DNA from: Acidobacteriaceae bacterium KBS 89
GTDB lineage: Bacteria; Acidobacteriota; Terriglobia; Terriglobales; Acidobacteriaceae
Assembly (NCBI GenBank): GCA_000381605.1
Contig: KB906757.1
Span: forward strand, 62,001-126,000
Length of the DNA stretch: 64,000 nucleotides
Direction: 5' to 3'
Shown here piece after piece: positions 27,155-36,593 of the stretch (the first letter of the stretch is position 1; each line of letters begins with the position of its first letter). Below the pieces are notes generated by a model. The model had not been told where the DNA came from and made no database searches. It saw only the letters and a program-made list of their open reading frames with translations. A program made the position numbers and the translations under genes.

Positions 27155-27580
27155 TTATACCCTGCGACGCTTGGGTGGACGGCAGCCGTTGTGCGGCATC
27201 GGCGTAACGTCGCGGATGCTGCGGACCTCGATGCCGGTGGTGGCGAGGGCGCGGATCGCGGATTCGCGGCCGGAGCCGGGACCGGAGACGCGCACATCGA
27301 CCGAACGGACGCCGTGGTCGCGGGCTGCGTTGGCAGCACCGACGGCGGCCTGCTGCGCGGCGAACGGAGTGCCCTTGCGGGAGCCGCGGAAGCCGAGCGA
27401 ACCGGACGATTTCCAGCTGAGCGTGTTGCCCACCTGGTCGGTGATGGTGACGATGGTGTTGTTGAACGAGGCCTGAATGAAGACGAGGCCAAATGGAACG
27501 TTCTTGCGTTCGCGCTTCTTGAACTTCTTGTTCTTGCCGGGCTTCGCTGCTGTGCCCTTGGTGTTCTGTGTCTTCGCCAT
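27155..27580 (-). CDS. rpsK: 30S ribosomal protein S11
   Basis: At 141 residues it is slightly longer than usual because of an N-terminal Lys-rich segment ([15 protein letters not shown]). The core [40 protein letters not shown], and the C-terminal [16 protein letters not shown] are standard. It forms part of the 30S platform. The start lies three bases after the rpsM stop, so translation is probably coupled. Confidence 0.97.
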   Translation of the reverse strand: MAKTQNTKGTAAKPGKNKKFKKRERKNVPFGLVFIQASFNNTIVTITDQVGNTLSWKSSGSLGFRGSRKGTPFAAQQAAVGAANAARDHGVRSVDVRVSGPGSGRESAIRALATTGIEVRSIRDVTPMPHNGCRPPKRRRV

Positions 27581-27583
27581 GTC

Positions 27584-27964
27584 TTATTTCGTCGCTTTCT
27601 TCTTACCAGCAACGGTTCCCTTGCGTGGGCCTTTGCGGGTGCGAGCGTTAGTGTGGGTGCGCTGTCCACGAACGGGGAGCGAGCGGCGGTGGCGGAGGCC
27701 ACGGTAGGACTGAATTTCAATGAGGCGCTTGATGTTGAGGGAGATGTCCTTGCGGAGATCGCCTTCGATCTGGCCCTCAGCTTCAATGACCTGACGGATA
27801 CGGTTCAGCGCGTCCTCGTCGAGCGTGCCGAGCTTCGCGAAGGGATCGACTTCAGCCTTCGCGAGGATCTTGGCGGCGCGAGAGTCGCCGATTCCGAAGA
27901 TGTAGGTGAGACCGATGCGCGCCTGTTTGTTGTTAGGGACATCGACTCCAGCAATACGTGCCAT
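27584..27964 (-). CDS. rpsM: 30S ribosomal protein S13
   Basis: This 126-residue head protein contacts the P-site tRNA and the large subunit. [21 protein letters not shown] and the C-terminal [15 protein letters not shown] are family hallmarks. The basic tail ([11 protein letters not shown]) is typical. Confidence 0.97.
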   Translation of the reverse strand: MARIAGVDVPNNKQARIGLTYIFGIGDSRAAKILAKAEVDPFAKLGTLDEDALNRIRQVIEAEGQIEGDLRKDISLNIKRLIEIQSYRGLRHRRSLPVRGQRTHTNARTRKGPRKGTVAGKKKATK

Positions 27965-28109
27965 GGGGTTCCTTTTCGGTTGGGCTCAAGTAGCTTCGCC
28001 ACGGAGCGGGGTGATTGGTTTGCGGCTGGTTCCGGCGGGTTCAACGCAAGCCTTGACTTCGGCTAACTAGCCCGGCGGGGCCGGTGAAACTTGAACTGGT
28101 TGTCTTTCT

Positions 28110-28223
28110 TTAGCCCTGGCGCTGCTTGTGCTTGGCGTTCTCGCAGATGACGCGAACGACGCCGCGGCGGTGAATGACTTTGCACTTGTCACAGATCTTC
28201 TTTACTGAGGCACGGACCTTCAT
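28110..28223 (-). CDS. rpmJ: 50S ribosomal protein L36 (zinc form)
   Basis: At 37 residues it is too short for usual ORF cut-offs, but the sequence [20 protein letters not shown] is unmistakable. C11, C14, C27 and H32 form the zinc site. The start at 28223 is the family start; a longer in-frame reading upstream has no family match. It lies between infA and rpsM, the usual order. Confidence 0.96.
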   Translation of the reverse strand: MKVRASVKKICDKCKVIHRRGVVRVICENAKHKQRQG

Positions 28224-28282
28224 TGTGATTCCCTTCTTTTTCGTTGCAACGTGGAGCCGGTGAAGCAGAGAGCAGAGCCCGG

Positions 28283-28334
28283 GGCTAAAGCCCATAGGAC
28301 AAGCACTCCTAAATGTCAGGGCTGACGCCCTGAC
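28283..28334. repeat. Tandem short palindromes in the infA-rpmJ spacer
   Basis: The first palindrome reads CCGGGGCTAAAGCCC, a GGGCTAAAGCCC-type unit. The second is an 8-bp perfect stem (28315-28322 with 28327-28334) around loop TGAC. Units of the GGGCTnAAGCCC type recur between genes in many soil bacteria. No U run follows. They fill a 176-base gap that has no gene. Confidence 0.5.
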
Positions 28335-28399
28335 CCAATCCCAAGTGCAAATGCCCTTGAGCACCCTTTGTGGAGACGGGATGGGTTCCCGCCAGCCGT

Positions 28400-28618
28400 C
28401 TACTTGTAGCGGTAGACGATGCGGCCGCGATTGAGGTCGTACGGACTGAGCTCAATCGCGACGCGGTCGCCGGGGAGGATACGGATGAAGTTTTTGCGCA
28501 TACGTCCGGAGACGTGAGCAAGGGCCTGATGCTTGTTCTCCAGCTCGACCTTGAACATCGCATTTGGCAGGGTCTCAACAACCACCGCCATCACTTCAAT
28601 TGCATCTTCCTTCGACAA
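28400..28618 (-). CDS. infA: Translation initiation factor IF-1
   Basis: The factor sits in the ribosomal A site during initiation. A TTG at 28618 gives exactly 72 residues, the usual length, with the standard opening LSKEDAIEV (read as M in vivo). A good GGAG lies five bases before it. The ATG at 28666 would add sixteen residues not found in the family. The OB-fold blocks [20 protein letters not shown] and [21 protein letters not shown] are intact. Confidence 0.95.
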   Translation of the reverse strand: MSKEDAIEVMAVVVETLPNAMFKVELENKHQALAHVSGRMRKNFIRILPGDRVAIELSPYDLNRGRIVYRYK

Positions 28619-28766
28619 ACGATCTCCTTTGGAAAGGTGGGAGGCTAAACCTCTTTGTTTCCGCAACTTCTGTTTAGGCTGGAGCTTGCGGCTTCAGCCG
28701 GATGTACCGTGCTGCGCACTTGCACACACAGCATCTTCTATAGTACCCCAAACAGGGTCCTTTTTC

Positions 28767-29516
28767 CTAGCGGGTCAAGACCTGGGGACCATCTTTTGTT
28801 ATGGCGACGGTGTGTTCAAAGTGGGCGCTGAAGCTGCCGTCGACAGTAATTGCGGTCCAGCCGTCCTTGAGGACACGGACTTCTGGGCCTCCGGCGTTGA
28901 TCATGGGCTCGATGGCGAGGACCATGCCGGCCTTGAGGCGGGGGCCCTTGCCGGCGTCGCCAAAGTTGGGGACCTGGGGGTCTTCGTGCATGGCACGGCC
29001 TATGCCGTGGCCCACAAACTCGCGGACGACGCCAAAACCTTCTGCCTCGCAGAGCTCCTGGACTGCGGCGGAGATGTCACCGAGACGCCCGCCGACCTGA
29101 CACTGCAGAATGGCCTTTTCGAGCGAGGCCTGGGTCACTTCGAGGAGCTTTGTGGTTTTGGGAGCGACCTGGCCGATGGGGTAGGTGACGGCGGCGTCGG
29201 AGTAGTAACCATCGATGATAACTCCGCAGTCGATGGAGAGTATGTCGCCCTCGTTGAGGATGCGCTTGGCGTTGGGAATCCCATGGACGACCTCGTCATT
29301 GACCGAGGTGCAGAGGGCCGCGGGGTATCCGTGGTAGCCCTTGAAGGCAGCGATGGCACCCAATTCGGCGATCTTTCTAACGGCGATCCCTTCGAGGTCC
29401 ATTGTCGAGGCGCCCGGGACGACGTGAGGCGCGATCGCGTTGTGAACCTGGCGGAGAGCCTTGCCGGAGATCCGCATCTTTTCGATCTCCTGCGGCGATT
29501 TGATCATGATGGCCAT
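28767..29516 (-). CDS. map: Methionine aminopeptidase, type I
   Basis: This 249-residue enzyme removes the initiator Met from new proteins. Metal ligands are seen in SIDCGVIIDGYYSDAAVTY (two Asp), GHGIGRAMHEDPQVPNFG (His), AIEPMI (Glu) and HFEHTVAIT (Glu). The length is that of the short type Ia form with no zinc-finger extension. It starts 16 bases after adk, so the pair is probably coupled. Confidence 0.96.
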   Translation of the reverse strand: MAIMIKSPQEIEKMRISGKALRQVHNAIAPHVVPGASTMDLEGIAVRKIAELGAIAAFKGYHGYPAALCTSVNDEVVHGIPNAKRILNEGDILSIDCGVIIDGYYSDAAVTYPIGQVAPKTTKLLEVTQASLEKAILQCQVGGRLGDISAAVQELCEAEGFGVVREFVGHGIGRAMHEDPQVPNFGDAGKGPRLKAGMVLAIEPMINAGGPEVRVLKDGWTAITVDGSFSAHFEHTVAITKDGPQVLTR

Positions 29517-29532
29517 AGGGCGGTGGGAGTCT

Positions 29533-30240
29533 CTATTGCTTGGATGTTCTGAGGCGTTTCAGAGAGGCATCAATTGCAGCGGTGACCTGCTCGACTAACT
29601 GGTCGCCGTTGATCTCTTCGAAGCGGCCCTGCTTGCGGTAGTGCTCGATGACCGGGGCGGTTTGAGACTGGAAGGTCTTCATTCGTTCAGTGAATACGGC
29701 TTCCGAGTCGTCTGGTCGCTGGACGAGGACCGAGCCGTCGACATCACAGATGCCCGGTGACTTTGGGGGATTCGAATAGATGTTGTAGATGCGGCCAGCG
29801 GGGGAGATGCGGCGGCCCGTAATCCGGCGGAGGAGTTGATCGTAGTCGACCACGATGCTGATGGCGACGACCGGAAGGACCGAGGAGTCCGAGGCAAGCT
29901 GCGCGTCGAGCCAGGTAGCCTGATTGAGGGTGCGGGGGAATCCGTCGAGAATGTAGCCGTGACGCGTGTCAGGCTGAGAGAGGCGATCGGCGACCATCCG
30001 GTTGACCAGGTCGTCGGAGACGAGCGTGCCCTGGTCGACGAGGGCCTTGGCCATTTTCCCAAGGGTGGTGCCTTTGGAGATGTTGGCGCGGAGGATGTCG
30101 CCGGTGGAGATTTGGGGAATACCGTAGGCGGCCATGAGGGCCTTGGCCTGGGTGCCCTTCCCTACTCCGGGCGCACCCAGAAGGAGAACCGGCCCGGGCA
30201 GAAAGCTTCTATCTGCCGGGGCCGCGTTCGAGCTGGTCAT
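29533..30240 (-). CDS. adk: Adenylate kinase
   Basis: The 235-residue enzyme balances ATP, ADP and AMP. The P-loop is GAPGVGKGTQAKAL, the AMP site is ISTGDILRANI and GYILDGFPRTLNQA, and the LID includes RRITGRRISPAGRIYNIY and VQRPDDSEAVFTERM. This is the long-LID form. The ATG at 30240 lies 28 bases after the secY stop, whereas the longer frame to 30402 would overlap secY. An N-terminal extension of about fifteen residues (TSSNAAPADRSFLPG) precedes the P-loop strand. Confidence 0.95.
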   Translation of the reverse strand: MTSSNAAPADRSFLPGPVLLLGAPGVGKGTQAKALMAAYGIPQISTGDILRANISKGTTLGKMAKALVDQGTLVSDDLVNRMVADRLSQPDTRHGYILDGFPRTLNQATWLDAQLASDSSVLPVVAISIVVDYDQLLRRITGRRISPAGRIYNIYSNPPKSPGICDVDGSVLVQRPDDSEAVFTERMKTFQSQTAPVIEHYRKQGRFEEINGDQLVEQVTAAIDASLKRLRTSKQ

Positions 30241-30268
30241 GGTGCTTGTGGTCAAGTGGCTGACTTTC

Positions 30269-31678
30269 CTACCAGCTCTTGCGGCCACGGATGCGGCCAC
30301 TCTTGGGAGTGAAGCCGTCGTAGTGGCGCATGATGAGCTGTGATTCGATCTGTTGAACGGTGTCCATGGCAACGCCGACGACGATGAGCAGCGAGGTGCC
30401 ACCGAAGTAGAAGTTGACGCCGAGACCGTTGGTCACCCATGCGGGAAGGTGATCAAAGAGCGGCCCGATGAGCCAGATGTGGTTGAAGTGAATTCCGCTG
30501 ATCAGGAAGGTGGGAATGATGGTGATGATGATAAGGTAGATCGCGCCAACGAGTGTGATGCGCGTGAGCACATCGTTGATGAAGTCGGCGGTGCGCTTGC
30601 CTGGGCGAATGCCGGGGATGAACCCACCGTATTTGCGCATGTTGTCGGCGATGTCATCGGGACGGAAGACGATGGAGATATAGAAGTACGCGAAGAAGAT
30701 AATCGCAGCGATTTGCAGCACCTCGTACCACGGCTCGCCGGGGGCGATCGCACGGAAGATCGGGCCGAAGAAGGGAGAGTCCTGCAAGGAGTAACCAAAG
30801 ATGTGAGCACCGGCGAAGAGCAGAGGCGCCGAGAGAATGGAGCTGGCGAAGATGACCGGCATAACACCGCCGGAGTTCACTTTGAGAGGAAGGTGCGTGG
30901 ACTGGCCACCCATCATCTTGCGACCGACGATGCGTTTGGCGTATTGGACTGGAATGCGGCGCTCGGAGCGCTCGACGAAGACGATGAACGCGACGACCGC
31001 GATCATGCCGGCGACCAGGACAGCGACGGCGATTGGAGTGAGTGCTCCCCAGGCGTTGTCGCGGACCTTTTCGTAGAGATTTTCGATGCCCTTAGGCAGA
31101 CCGACGACGATACCGGTGAAGATGAGCAGGCTCATCCCGTTTCCGATGCCGCGTTCGGTGATCTGTTCGCCAAGCCACATGATGAAGGCAGTGCCGGCGG
31201 TTAGTGTGATCACGCAGAGTGGGATGAACGCGCCGCGCGAGATGGTGACCATCGACTGACCGGTACTTGTGTTGGTCAGCGTGAGAGCGATGGCGAAGGA
31301 CTGCACGATGCCGAGCAGAACAGTGACGTAGCGGGTCCACTGGGTGATCCTCCGGCGGCCGAGTTCGCCTTCCTTCTGGAGCTTCGCGAGCGGCTCATAG
31401 ATGACGGTGAGCAGCTGGAAGATGATCGACGCCGTAATGTACGGCATGATGCCGAGGGCAAAGACGGTGAGCTTGCGAAGGTTTCCACCGGAGAAGAGGT
31501 CGACCAGGCCGAGGGCTGAGCCGGAGTTCTGATTGAAGAACTGGGCGAGCATATCTGCGTTGATGCCAGGGGTAGGGATGTGCGAGCCGAGACGATAGAC
31601 GGCCAACATGGCAAGCGTAAAGAGGACGCGCTTGCGGAGGTCGGGGATTTTGAAGATGTTTGCGATTTTCTCGAACAT
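30269..31678 (-). CDS. secY: Preprotein translocase subunit SecY
   Basis: The 469-residue channel subunit of the Sec translocon has ten hydrophobic helices. Hallmarks are the N-terminal MFEKIANIFKIPDLRKRVLF, the plug-region GLVDLFSGGNLRKLTVFALG, ITASIIFQLLTV, the cytoplasmic RRIPVQYAKR loop and LPLKVNSGGVMPVIFASS. The C-terminus SQLIMRHYDGFTPKSGRIRG is typical. Its place between rplO and adk is the common bacterial order. Confidence 0.97.
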   Translation of the reverse strand: MFEKIANIFKIPDLRKRVLFTLAMLAVYRLGSHIPTPGINADMLAQFFNQNSGSALGLVDLFSGGNLRKLTVFALGIMPYITASIIFQLLTVIYEPLAKLQKEGELGRRRITQWTRYVTVLLGIVQSFAIALTLTNTSTGQSMVTISRGAFIPLCVITLTAGTAFIMWLGEQITERGIGNGMSLLIFTGIVVGLPKGIENLYEKVRDNAWGALTPIAVAVLVAGMIAVVAFIVFVERSERRIPVQYAKRIVGRKMMGGQSTHLPLKVNSGGVMPVIFASSILSAPLLFAGAHIFGYSLQDSPFFGPIFRAIAPGEPWYEVLQIAAIIFFAYFYISIVFRPDDIADNMRKYGGFIPGIRPGKRTADFINDVLTRITLVGAIYLIIITIIPTFLISGIHFNHIWLIGPLFDHLPAWVTNGLGVNFYFGGTSLLIVVGVAMDTVQQIESQLIMRHYDGFTPKSGRIRGRKSW

Positions 31679-31771
31679 CGGGTACTGGAACCTCGGGGTG
31701 AAACTGTCGTTCTGGTAAAACGGCGATGCGAGGGCGTGTGCCCTCGCCTGCCACTTTATTCTAAATGTTGC

Positions 31772-32233
31772 CTAGCCGATGAGGATGGCCTTGCCACCGG
31801 CCTTTTCGATCGCCTCCTGGGCGGTCTTCGAGAACTTGTGGGCGTGGATGGTGACTGCGACCTTGATCTCTCCGTTGTTGAGGACCTTGATCAGGCCATT
31901 CTTCTTGCGCAGGAGGCCGAGGGCGATGATCTTGTCGAGGGTGAACTCGGAGACCTTTTCAGCGGCGGCGATCTCGGCAACTCGATCGAGTCCGAGAACC
32001 TGGTATTCGACGCGGAAGATGTTGGTAAAGCCGCGCTTAGGCAGACGGCGGTGAAGGGGCATCTGACCGCCTTCGAAGCCGCGCATGAGAGAGGAACCCG
32101 AACGCGAGCCCTGACCCTTGTGTCCGCGGGTGGAGGTCTTACCCATGCCCGAACCCATACCGCGGCCGATGCGCTTCTTGTTTTCGTTCGCCTTTTTGGG
32201 GGCGCGGAGATTGGAAAGATTACGAATTGCCAT
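31772..32233 (-). CDS. rplO: 50S ribosomal protein L15
   Basis: The 153-residue protein begins with an RNA-binding tail rich in Gly and Arg (KKRIGRGMGSGMGKTSTRGHKG, shortened here as a description). The C-domain includes TLDKIIALGLLRKKNGLIKVL and ends AIEKAGGKAILIG. It binds 23S rRNA late in assembly. It is placed between rpmD and secY. Confidence 0.96.
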   Translation of the reverse strand: MAIRNLSNLRAPKKANENKKRIGRGMGSGMGKTSTRGHKGQGSRSGSSLMRGFEGGQMPLHRRLPKRGFTNIFRVEYQVLGLDRVAEIAAAEKVSEFTLDKIIALGLLRKKNGLIKVLNNGEIKVAVTIHAHKFSKTAQEAIEKAGGKAILIG

Positions 32234-32326
32234 TGTTTCCTCGCTTAACGCCGGTGAAGCAGCTTATGCTCTTCGCCGACTCGCATGTGATTTAGCCCTT
32301 GCGGGGCGTGGTGCCGATCGCGATTA

Positions 32327-32521
32327 TTATTCGACGACTCGGACGAGATGGGGGACTTTTGCGACCATTCCACGGATGGATGGGGTGTCTTCGCGCTCGA
32401 CGATCTGGTTAAGGCGGGTGAAGCCGAGGCCCTTGACGACGAGCTTGTGCTTGACCGGGGTGCAGATCTTAGAACGGAAGTACTGCAGCTTGATTTTGGC
32501 GATTGCGTTCTTGGTTGCCAT
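32327..32521 (-). CDS. rpmD: 50S ribosomal protein L30
   Basis: The 64-residue protein has the core IKLQYFRSKICTPVKHKLVVKG (partly quoted as IKLQYFRSKI) and GLTRLNQ-like GFTRLNQIVEREDTPSIRG. It is the short bacterial L30. It starts 39 bases after rpsE. Confidence 0.95.
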   Translation of the reverse strand: MATKNAIAKIKLQYFRSKICTPVKHKLVVKGLGFTRLNQIVEREDTPSIRGMVAKVPHLVRVVE

Positions 32522-32560
32522 GAAAGAGCTCCTGAGAATCTTGTTGGAGCAGGGTTGAGC

Positions 32561-33067
32561 TTAGAGCTCGTCCTCTGCCTTGCCGCGCAGGGCGGCGACT
32601 TCGGCCTTGTTGCGAAGCTGGATGAGAGCGTCGAAAGTGGCCTTGATGACGTTGTGCGGGTTCGCCGAGCCGAGGCTCTTGGTGAGCACGTTCTGCACTC
32701 CGGCGGCGGTCATGACGGCGCGAACCGTCTTGCCGGCGATGACGCCGGTACCTTCGGGGGCGGGCTTCAGCATGACCTGGCCAGCGCCGTAGTGTCCGAG
32801 GACCTGGTGAGGAATCGTGCTCGCGGTCAGGTTGACCTTGTGCAGGTTCTTCTTGGCGGACTCGATCCCCTTGCGGATGGCCTGGGGGACTTCTTTCGCC
32901 TTGCCGGAGCCGTAGCCGACGACGCCTTCACCGGGATCACCGATGACGACGAGTGCGGCGAAGGACATGTTCTTGCCGCCCTTGACGACCTTGGTGACGC
33001 GGTTGATCGAAACGACCTCGTCCTTAAGGTTGAGGCGGTTCGCATCGATTTTTTTCTTCATTGCCAT
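32561..33067 (-). CDS. rpsE: 30S ribosomal protein S5
   Basis: The 168-residue protein helps decoding accuracy and mRNA unwinding. The double-stranded-RNA-binding-like N-domain contains [20 protein letters not shown] and [18 protein letters not shown]. The C-domain contains [18 protein letters not shown] and the assembly block [17 protein letters not shown]. Confidence 0.97.
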   Translation of the reverse strand: MAMKKKIDANRLNLKDEVVSINRVTKVVKGGKNMSFAALVVIGDPGEGVVGYGSGKAKEVPQAIRKGIESAKKNLHKVNLTASTIPHQVLGHYGAGQVMLKPAPEGTGVIAGKTVRAVMTAAGVQNVLTKSLGSANPHNVIKATFDALIQLRNKAEVAALRGKAEDEL

Positions 33068-33115
33068 AATGTCTTATCCAGCTTTCTGGCGGCCAATGAG
33101 GTCGCCTTGGGAACC

Positions 33116-33481
33116 TTAGAAATCGAGTCCGGCTTCGCGGGCTGCGTCGGCGAGGGCCTTGACCCGGCCGTGATAGAGATAGCCGCCACGGTCGAAGACC
33201 ACCTTCTTGATGCCCTTCTCTTTGGCGCGCTCAGCGATGAGTTTGCCGACTTCGGCAGCAGCGAGGACGTTACCGCCGTAGTTCTTGTCTTCACCCTTCT
33301 TGCCCAAGGAGGAGGCGGAGACGATGGTCACTCCGTTGAGATCGTCGATGAGCTGGGTGTAGATGTGGTTGAGCGAACGGTAGACGTTGAGGCGCGGGCG
33401 CTCGGCAGTGCCGGACATCTTCTCGCGAATGCGCGTGTGAACGCGCTGGCGGATGACATTGCGTTGACGGGGATTGATCAT
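33116..33481 (-). CDS. rplR: 50S ribosomal protein L18
   Basis: The 121-residue 5S rRNA-binding protein shows RRVRTRIREK-like [21 protein letters not shown], the [15 protein letters not shown] core and the end [20 protein letters not shown]. The spacer upstream carries a large hairpin at 33539-33603. Confidence 0.96.
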   Translation of the reverse strand: MINPRQRNVIRQRVHTRIREKMSGTAERPRLNVYRSLNHIYTQLIDDLNGVTIVSASSLGKKGEDKNYGGNVLAAAEVGKLIAERAKEKGIKKVVFDRGGYLYHGRVKALADAAREAGLDF

Positions 33482-33538
33482 AGTAGCTTTCCTTCCTAGT
33501 GGCGTACCCAGAGTGCTGGGGACGTTCGGTTGTTAGAA

Positions 33539-33603
33539 CAGTGGTTAGTGATTAGTGAGCGAGTGGTTAGTTCTAAACACTAACCACTAGTCCCTAGTCA
33601 CTG
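33539..33603 (-). repeat. Long hairpin of TTAGTG-type repeats between rplF and rplR
   Basis: Outer arms CAGTGGTTAG and CTAGTCACTG pair over 10 bp with two wobbles. An inner 9-bp stem AGTGGTTAG/CTAACCACT lies within. The units GTGGTTAG and GATTAGTG recur, so the whole looks like decayed tandem copies that fold back. It starts immediately after the rplF stop codon and has no U run. Confidence 0.65.
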
Positions 33604-33605
33604 AA

Positions 33606-34151
33606 TTATTTCGCTCCGGTCTTACCGACCTTCTTCTTCAACTTCTCGCCCGTATAGCGCACGCCCTTGTTCTTGTAGGGATCGGGCTTGCGCAGGGAGC
33701 GCATGTCGGCAGCGATCTGACCTACCTTTTGCCGGTCGATACCGGAGATGGTGAGGTGAGTCTGCTTGGGATCGATCTCGACCGAGATGCCGGTGGGCAG
33801 CGGGAACTCAATGGGGTGAGAGTAGCCGAGGGTGAAGACGACCATGTTCTTGCCCTTGAGTTCGGCGCGATATCCAATACCGACGATGTCGATGTCCTTG
33901 GTCCAGCCGGCGGTGACTCCGGTGACAGCGTTAAAGACCAGGGCGCGGGCCAGACCGTGGAAGGCTGCCTGCTTGTCGTTCTGGCGTTCGGTGAGGAGAT
34001 GGCCGTCCTTCTGGACGAGAGTGATGCCGCCGGGAAGCATGGCGGTAACCTTCCCCTTGGGGCCTTCGACCAGGACGGTGTTGCCGTTCTCGCTGACCGT
34101 GTACTTGACGCCGGCAGGTAGAGCGATCGGCTTCTTACCAATACGTGACAT
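33606..34151 (-). CDS. rplF: 50S ribosomal protein L6
   Basis: The 181-residue protein near the factor-binding site has two related domains. [19 protein letters not shown] opens it. The C-terminal block [20 protein letters not shown] and [19 protein letters not shown] are standard. Confidence 0.97.
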   Translation of the reverse strand: MSRIGKKPIALPAGVKYTVSENGNTVLVEGPKGKVTAMLPGGITLVQKDGHLLTERQNDKQAAFHGLARALVFNAVTGVTAGWTKDIDIVGIGYRAELKGKNMVVFTLGYSHPIEFPLPTGISVEIDPKQTHLTISGIDRQKVGQIAADMRSLRKPDPYKNKGVRYTGEKLKKKVGKTGAK

Positions 34152-34273
34152 GATGATTCCTTCAAGTGGCTTGCGAGTCTCTTAGGTTCCTAAGTTCCAC
34201 TGCAGCCGGTGAGCCAGAGGCTCGAATACAGTCCCTACAGATTAAGGCTCTGAAAAGACTTGGGTTAATTTCC

Positions 34274-34672
34274 TTACCAAACTTCGCAGAGAATCTCGCC
34301 GCCGACACCTTCGCGTCGAGCTTGACGGCCGGTCATGACGCCCTTGGGGGTGGTCATGATGGAGATGCCAAGGCCACCCTGGACGCGGCGGATCTCGTCG
34401 CGGCCGAGGTAGACGCGGCAACCGGGACGAGAGACACGCTGCAGGTCGCGGATGACGGCTTCGTTGTTCGGACCGTACTTGAGATAGACCCGGAGAACCT
34501 TCTGCCCATTCTCTTCGGTGGGCTTGTAGTTCGCGATATAGCCCTCTTCCTTGAGGATGCGGGCGATCTCGGCCTTAAGCTTGGATGCGGGGACGTCGAG
34601 CTTCTGGTGACGGGCACGGATGGAGTTGCGGATGCGGGTCAGGAAGTCGGCTACTGGATCAGTGAGGTTCAT
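34274..34672 (-). CDS. rpsH: 30S ribosomal protein S8
   Basis: The 132-residue protein binds the central domain of 16S rRNA. DPVADFLTRIRNSIRARHQ opens it, and GLGISIMTTPKGVMTGRQAR plus GGEILCEVW end it. In other bacteria S8 represses the spc genes; a site here was not sought in detail. A 161-base spacer with no ORF separates it from rpsN. Confidence 0.97.
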   Translation of the reverse strand: MNLTDPVADFLTRIRNSIRARHQKLDVPASKLKAEIARILKEEGYIANYKPTEENGQKVLRVYLKYGPNNEAVIRDLQRVSRPGCRVYLGRDEIRRVQGGLGISIMTTPKGVMTGRQARREGVGGEILCEVW

Positions 34673-34833
34673 TCATTCTCCTTCATCCCCCGTTCGCTCA
34701 CGAGTGTCTCTCGCGAGAACCTGCGGGGATGTTTGTTTCGGGTGATACGTCCAGACTTCTGCACCATAAGCTAACGCCCTGATGAGGTCTCTGGAGTAAG
34801 TGCGCGGCCAAGCCGCACACGGATTCTTTTATT

Positions 34834-35019
34834 CTACCAGCTCGACTTGACGACGCCCGGAATTTCTCCCTTGAGGGCGAGCGAACGGAAGCAGAGGCGG
34901 CATACGCCGAACTTGCGAAGGAACGCGCGAGGACGACCGCAGAGCTGGCAGCGGTTGTGCTGGCGAGACTTGAACTTCGGTTTCCTTGCGTCTTTGACGC
35001 GTTTTGCAGTGGTTGCCAT
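34834..35019 (-). CDS. rpsN: 30S ribosomal protein S14, zinc form
   Basis: At 61 residues this is the short type Z protein. The zinc site is C24, C27, C40 and C43 ([22 protein letters not shown]). It begins [10 protein letters not shown] and ends [10 protein letters not shown], typical of the family. Together with zinc forms of S4 and L36, it suggests the cell has no need for zinc-free copies under normal growth. Confidence 0.97.
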   Translation of the reverse strand: MATTAKRVKDARKPKFKSRQHNRCQLCGRPRAFLRKFGVCRLCFRSLALKGEIPGVVKSSW

Positions 35020-35075
35020 GTTTTTTGCTCTCTATCTTTGGTTCAAAGTCCAAAAGAAGACTTGGTTAATCTTTT

Positions 35076-35624
35076 TTATGCTCCGACGCGGAAGGGCATT
35101 CCAAAGCCCTTCAGTAGAGCCCGTGCACCGTTGTCATCCTTCGCCGTCGTAACGATGGTGACGTTCATGCCCTTGAGTTTGTCGACCTTGGCGTAATCGA
35201 TCTCAGCGAAGATCAGCTGATCGCGGAGGCCAAGGGTGTAGTTGCCGCGGCCATCAAAGCTCTTGGTCGAGACGCCGCGGAAGTCGCGGACTCGGGGAAG
35301 AGCGATGGAGATGAGGCGATCAAGGAATTCGTACATGGTGTCGCCGCGCAGGGTGACCATCGCGCCGATCGGCATGCCCTCGCGTACCTTGAAGGCGGCG
35401 ATGGACTTCTTGGCCTTGGTAGTGACAGGCTTCTGGCCGGCGATGGCGGCGAGGTCGGCCACCAGGGGATCCATGATCTTGACGTTCTGGGTGGCCTCGC
35501 CAAGGCCCATGTTGATGACGATCTTCTCGAGCTTGGGGATCGCCATGGCATTGGTGATGTTTAGCTCTTTGCCCAGCGCCTGCTTGATCTCTGTCTCGTA
35601 CTTCTGTTTGAGTCGTGCTGCCAT
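35076..35624 (-). CDS. rplE: 50S ribosomal protein L5
   Basis: The 182-residue protein binds 5S rRNA and touches the P-site tRNA. Blocks are [57 protein letters not shown] and [20 protein letters not shown]. The length is normal. Confidence 0.97.
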   Translation of the reverse strand: MAARLKQKYETEIKQALGKELNITNAMAIPKLEKIVINMGLGEATQNVKIMDPLVADLAAIAGQKPVTTKAKKSIAAFKVREGMPIGAMVTLRGDTMYEFLDRLISIALPRVRDFRGVSTKSFDGRGNYTLGLRDQLIFAEIDYAKVDKLKGMNVTIVTTAKDDNGARALLKGFGMPFRVGA

Positions 35625-35733
35625 GATTGTTCTTCGCTTTCTCCACGGTTGCCGGGTTGGGTCTTGGCCCGTGTACCGATGCGTGGGGTGAACCCTTGTT
35701 ACAAGATTGAACTACTGACACTGCAAAACTTCT

Positions 35734-36072
35734 TTACTTCCCTTTGCTCTTCTTCTCGGGGATCGTGTTGCCACTCACCTTCGAGAAGCGGACCCTGGTG
35801 TCGCCTTCCACTCGCGAACCTACGCGAGTCTTGTTGCCTTCGGCGTCGACCAGCATGACGTTTGACACATGGATGGTGGACTCCTGCTCGGCGATGCCGC
35901 CCTTGATGTTGCGTTGAGGGTTGGGCTTGACGTGCTTCTTCACCATCATGACGCCCTCGACGAGGACGCGATTTTTGTCGGCGATGACGCGGAGAACGCG
36001 ACCCTGCTTGCCCTTGTCCTTGCCTGCAATCACTTCGACCTTGTCGTTACGCTTGATCTTGATGCCTGCCAT
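35734..36072 (-). CDS. rplX: 50S ribosomal protein L24
   Basis: The 112-residue assembly-initiator protein has the KOW motif KRNDKVEVIAGKDKGKQGRV and continues VEGVMMVKKHVKPN. The ATG at 36072 gives the family start MAGIKIKRND, preceded by an AGAGAG purine run; the longer frame to 36141 adds unrelated residues. Confidence 0.96.
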   Translation of the reverse strand: MAGIKIKRNDKVEVIAGKDKGKQGRVLRVIADKNRVLVEGVMMVKKHVKPNPQRNIKGGIAEQESTIHVSNVMLVDAEGNKTRVGSRVEGDTRVRFSKVSGNTIPEKKSKGK

Positions 36073-36162
36073 AGGTCTCTCTTTTCCTCGACGATCTTGG
36101 TACCGCGGAGCCGGACTCCGGTTTATGTCTTGTGACACCACGCGCTAACGCGCAGTGAGAAA

Positions 36163-36534
36163 CTAAATGACCTCTGGCGCGAGCGAGACGATCTTGAGGA
36201 ACTTCTTCTCGCGGAGTTCGCGGGCCACGGGGCCGAAGACGCGGGTGCCGACCGGCTCGTTGACGTCGTTGATCACAACAGCGGCGTTCTGGTCGAAACG
36301 GATATAGGTACCGTCCTTGCGGCGATACTCTTTGCGGGTGCGGACAATAACAGCCTTGACGACCTTCCCCTTTTTTACGGTTCCATCGGGAGAGGCTTCT
36401 TTGACAGCTGCGGTGACGACGTCGCCGAGGCCGGCCTTTTTACCGAGACCGCCACCGAGGGGCAGGATCACCTGCAACTTGCGGGCGCCTGAGTTGTCGG
36501 CTACGTCAAGCATTGTTCTCATTTGTACTGACAT
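36163..36534 (-). CDS. rplN: 50S ribosomal protein L14
   Basis: The 123-residue interface protein shows [55 protein letters not shown] and [20 protein letters not shown]. Two residues (SV) precede the usual QMRTML start. The sequence is otherwise standard. Confidence 0.97.
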   Translation of the reverse strand: MSVQMRTMLDVADNSGARKLQVILPLGGGLGKKAGLGDVVTAAVKEASPDGTVKKGKVVKAVIVRTRKEYRRKDGTYIRFDQNAAVVINDVNEPVGTRVFGPVARELREKKFLKIVSLAPEVI

Positions 36535-36593
36535 CGTTCTTCTCCTGATGCTTCTCGGGGTGATACCGCCGGGGTGGATGCCCAGGCTTGAAG

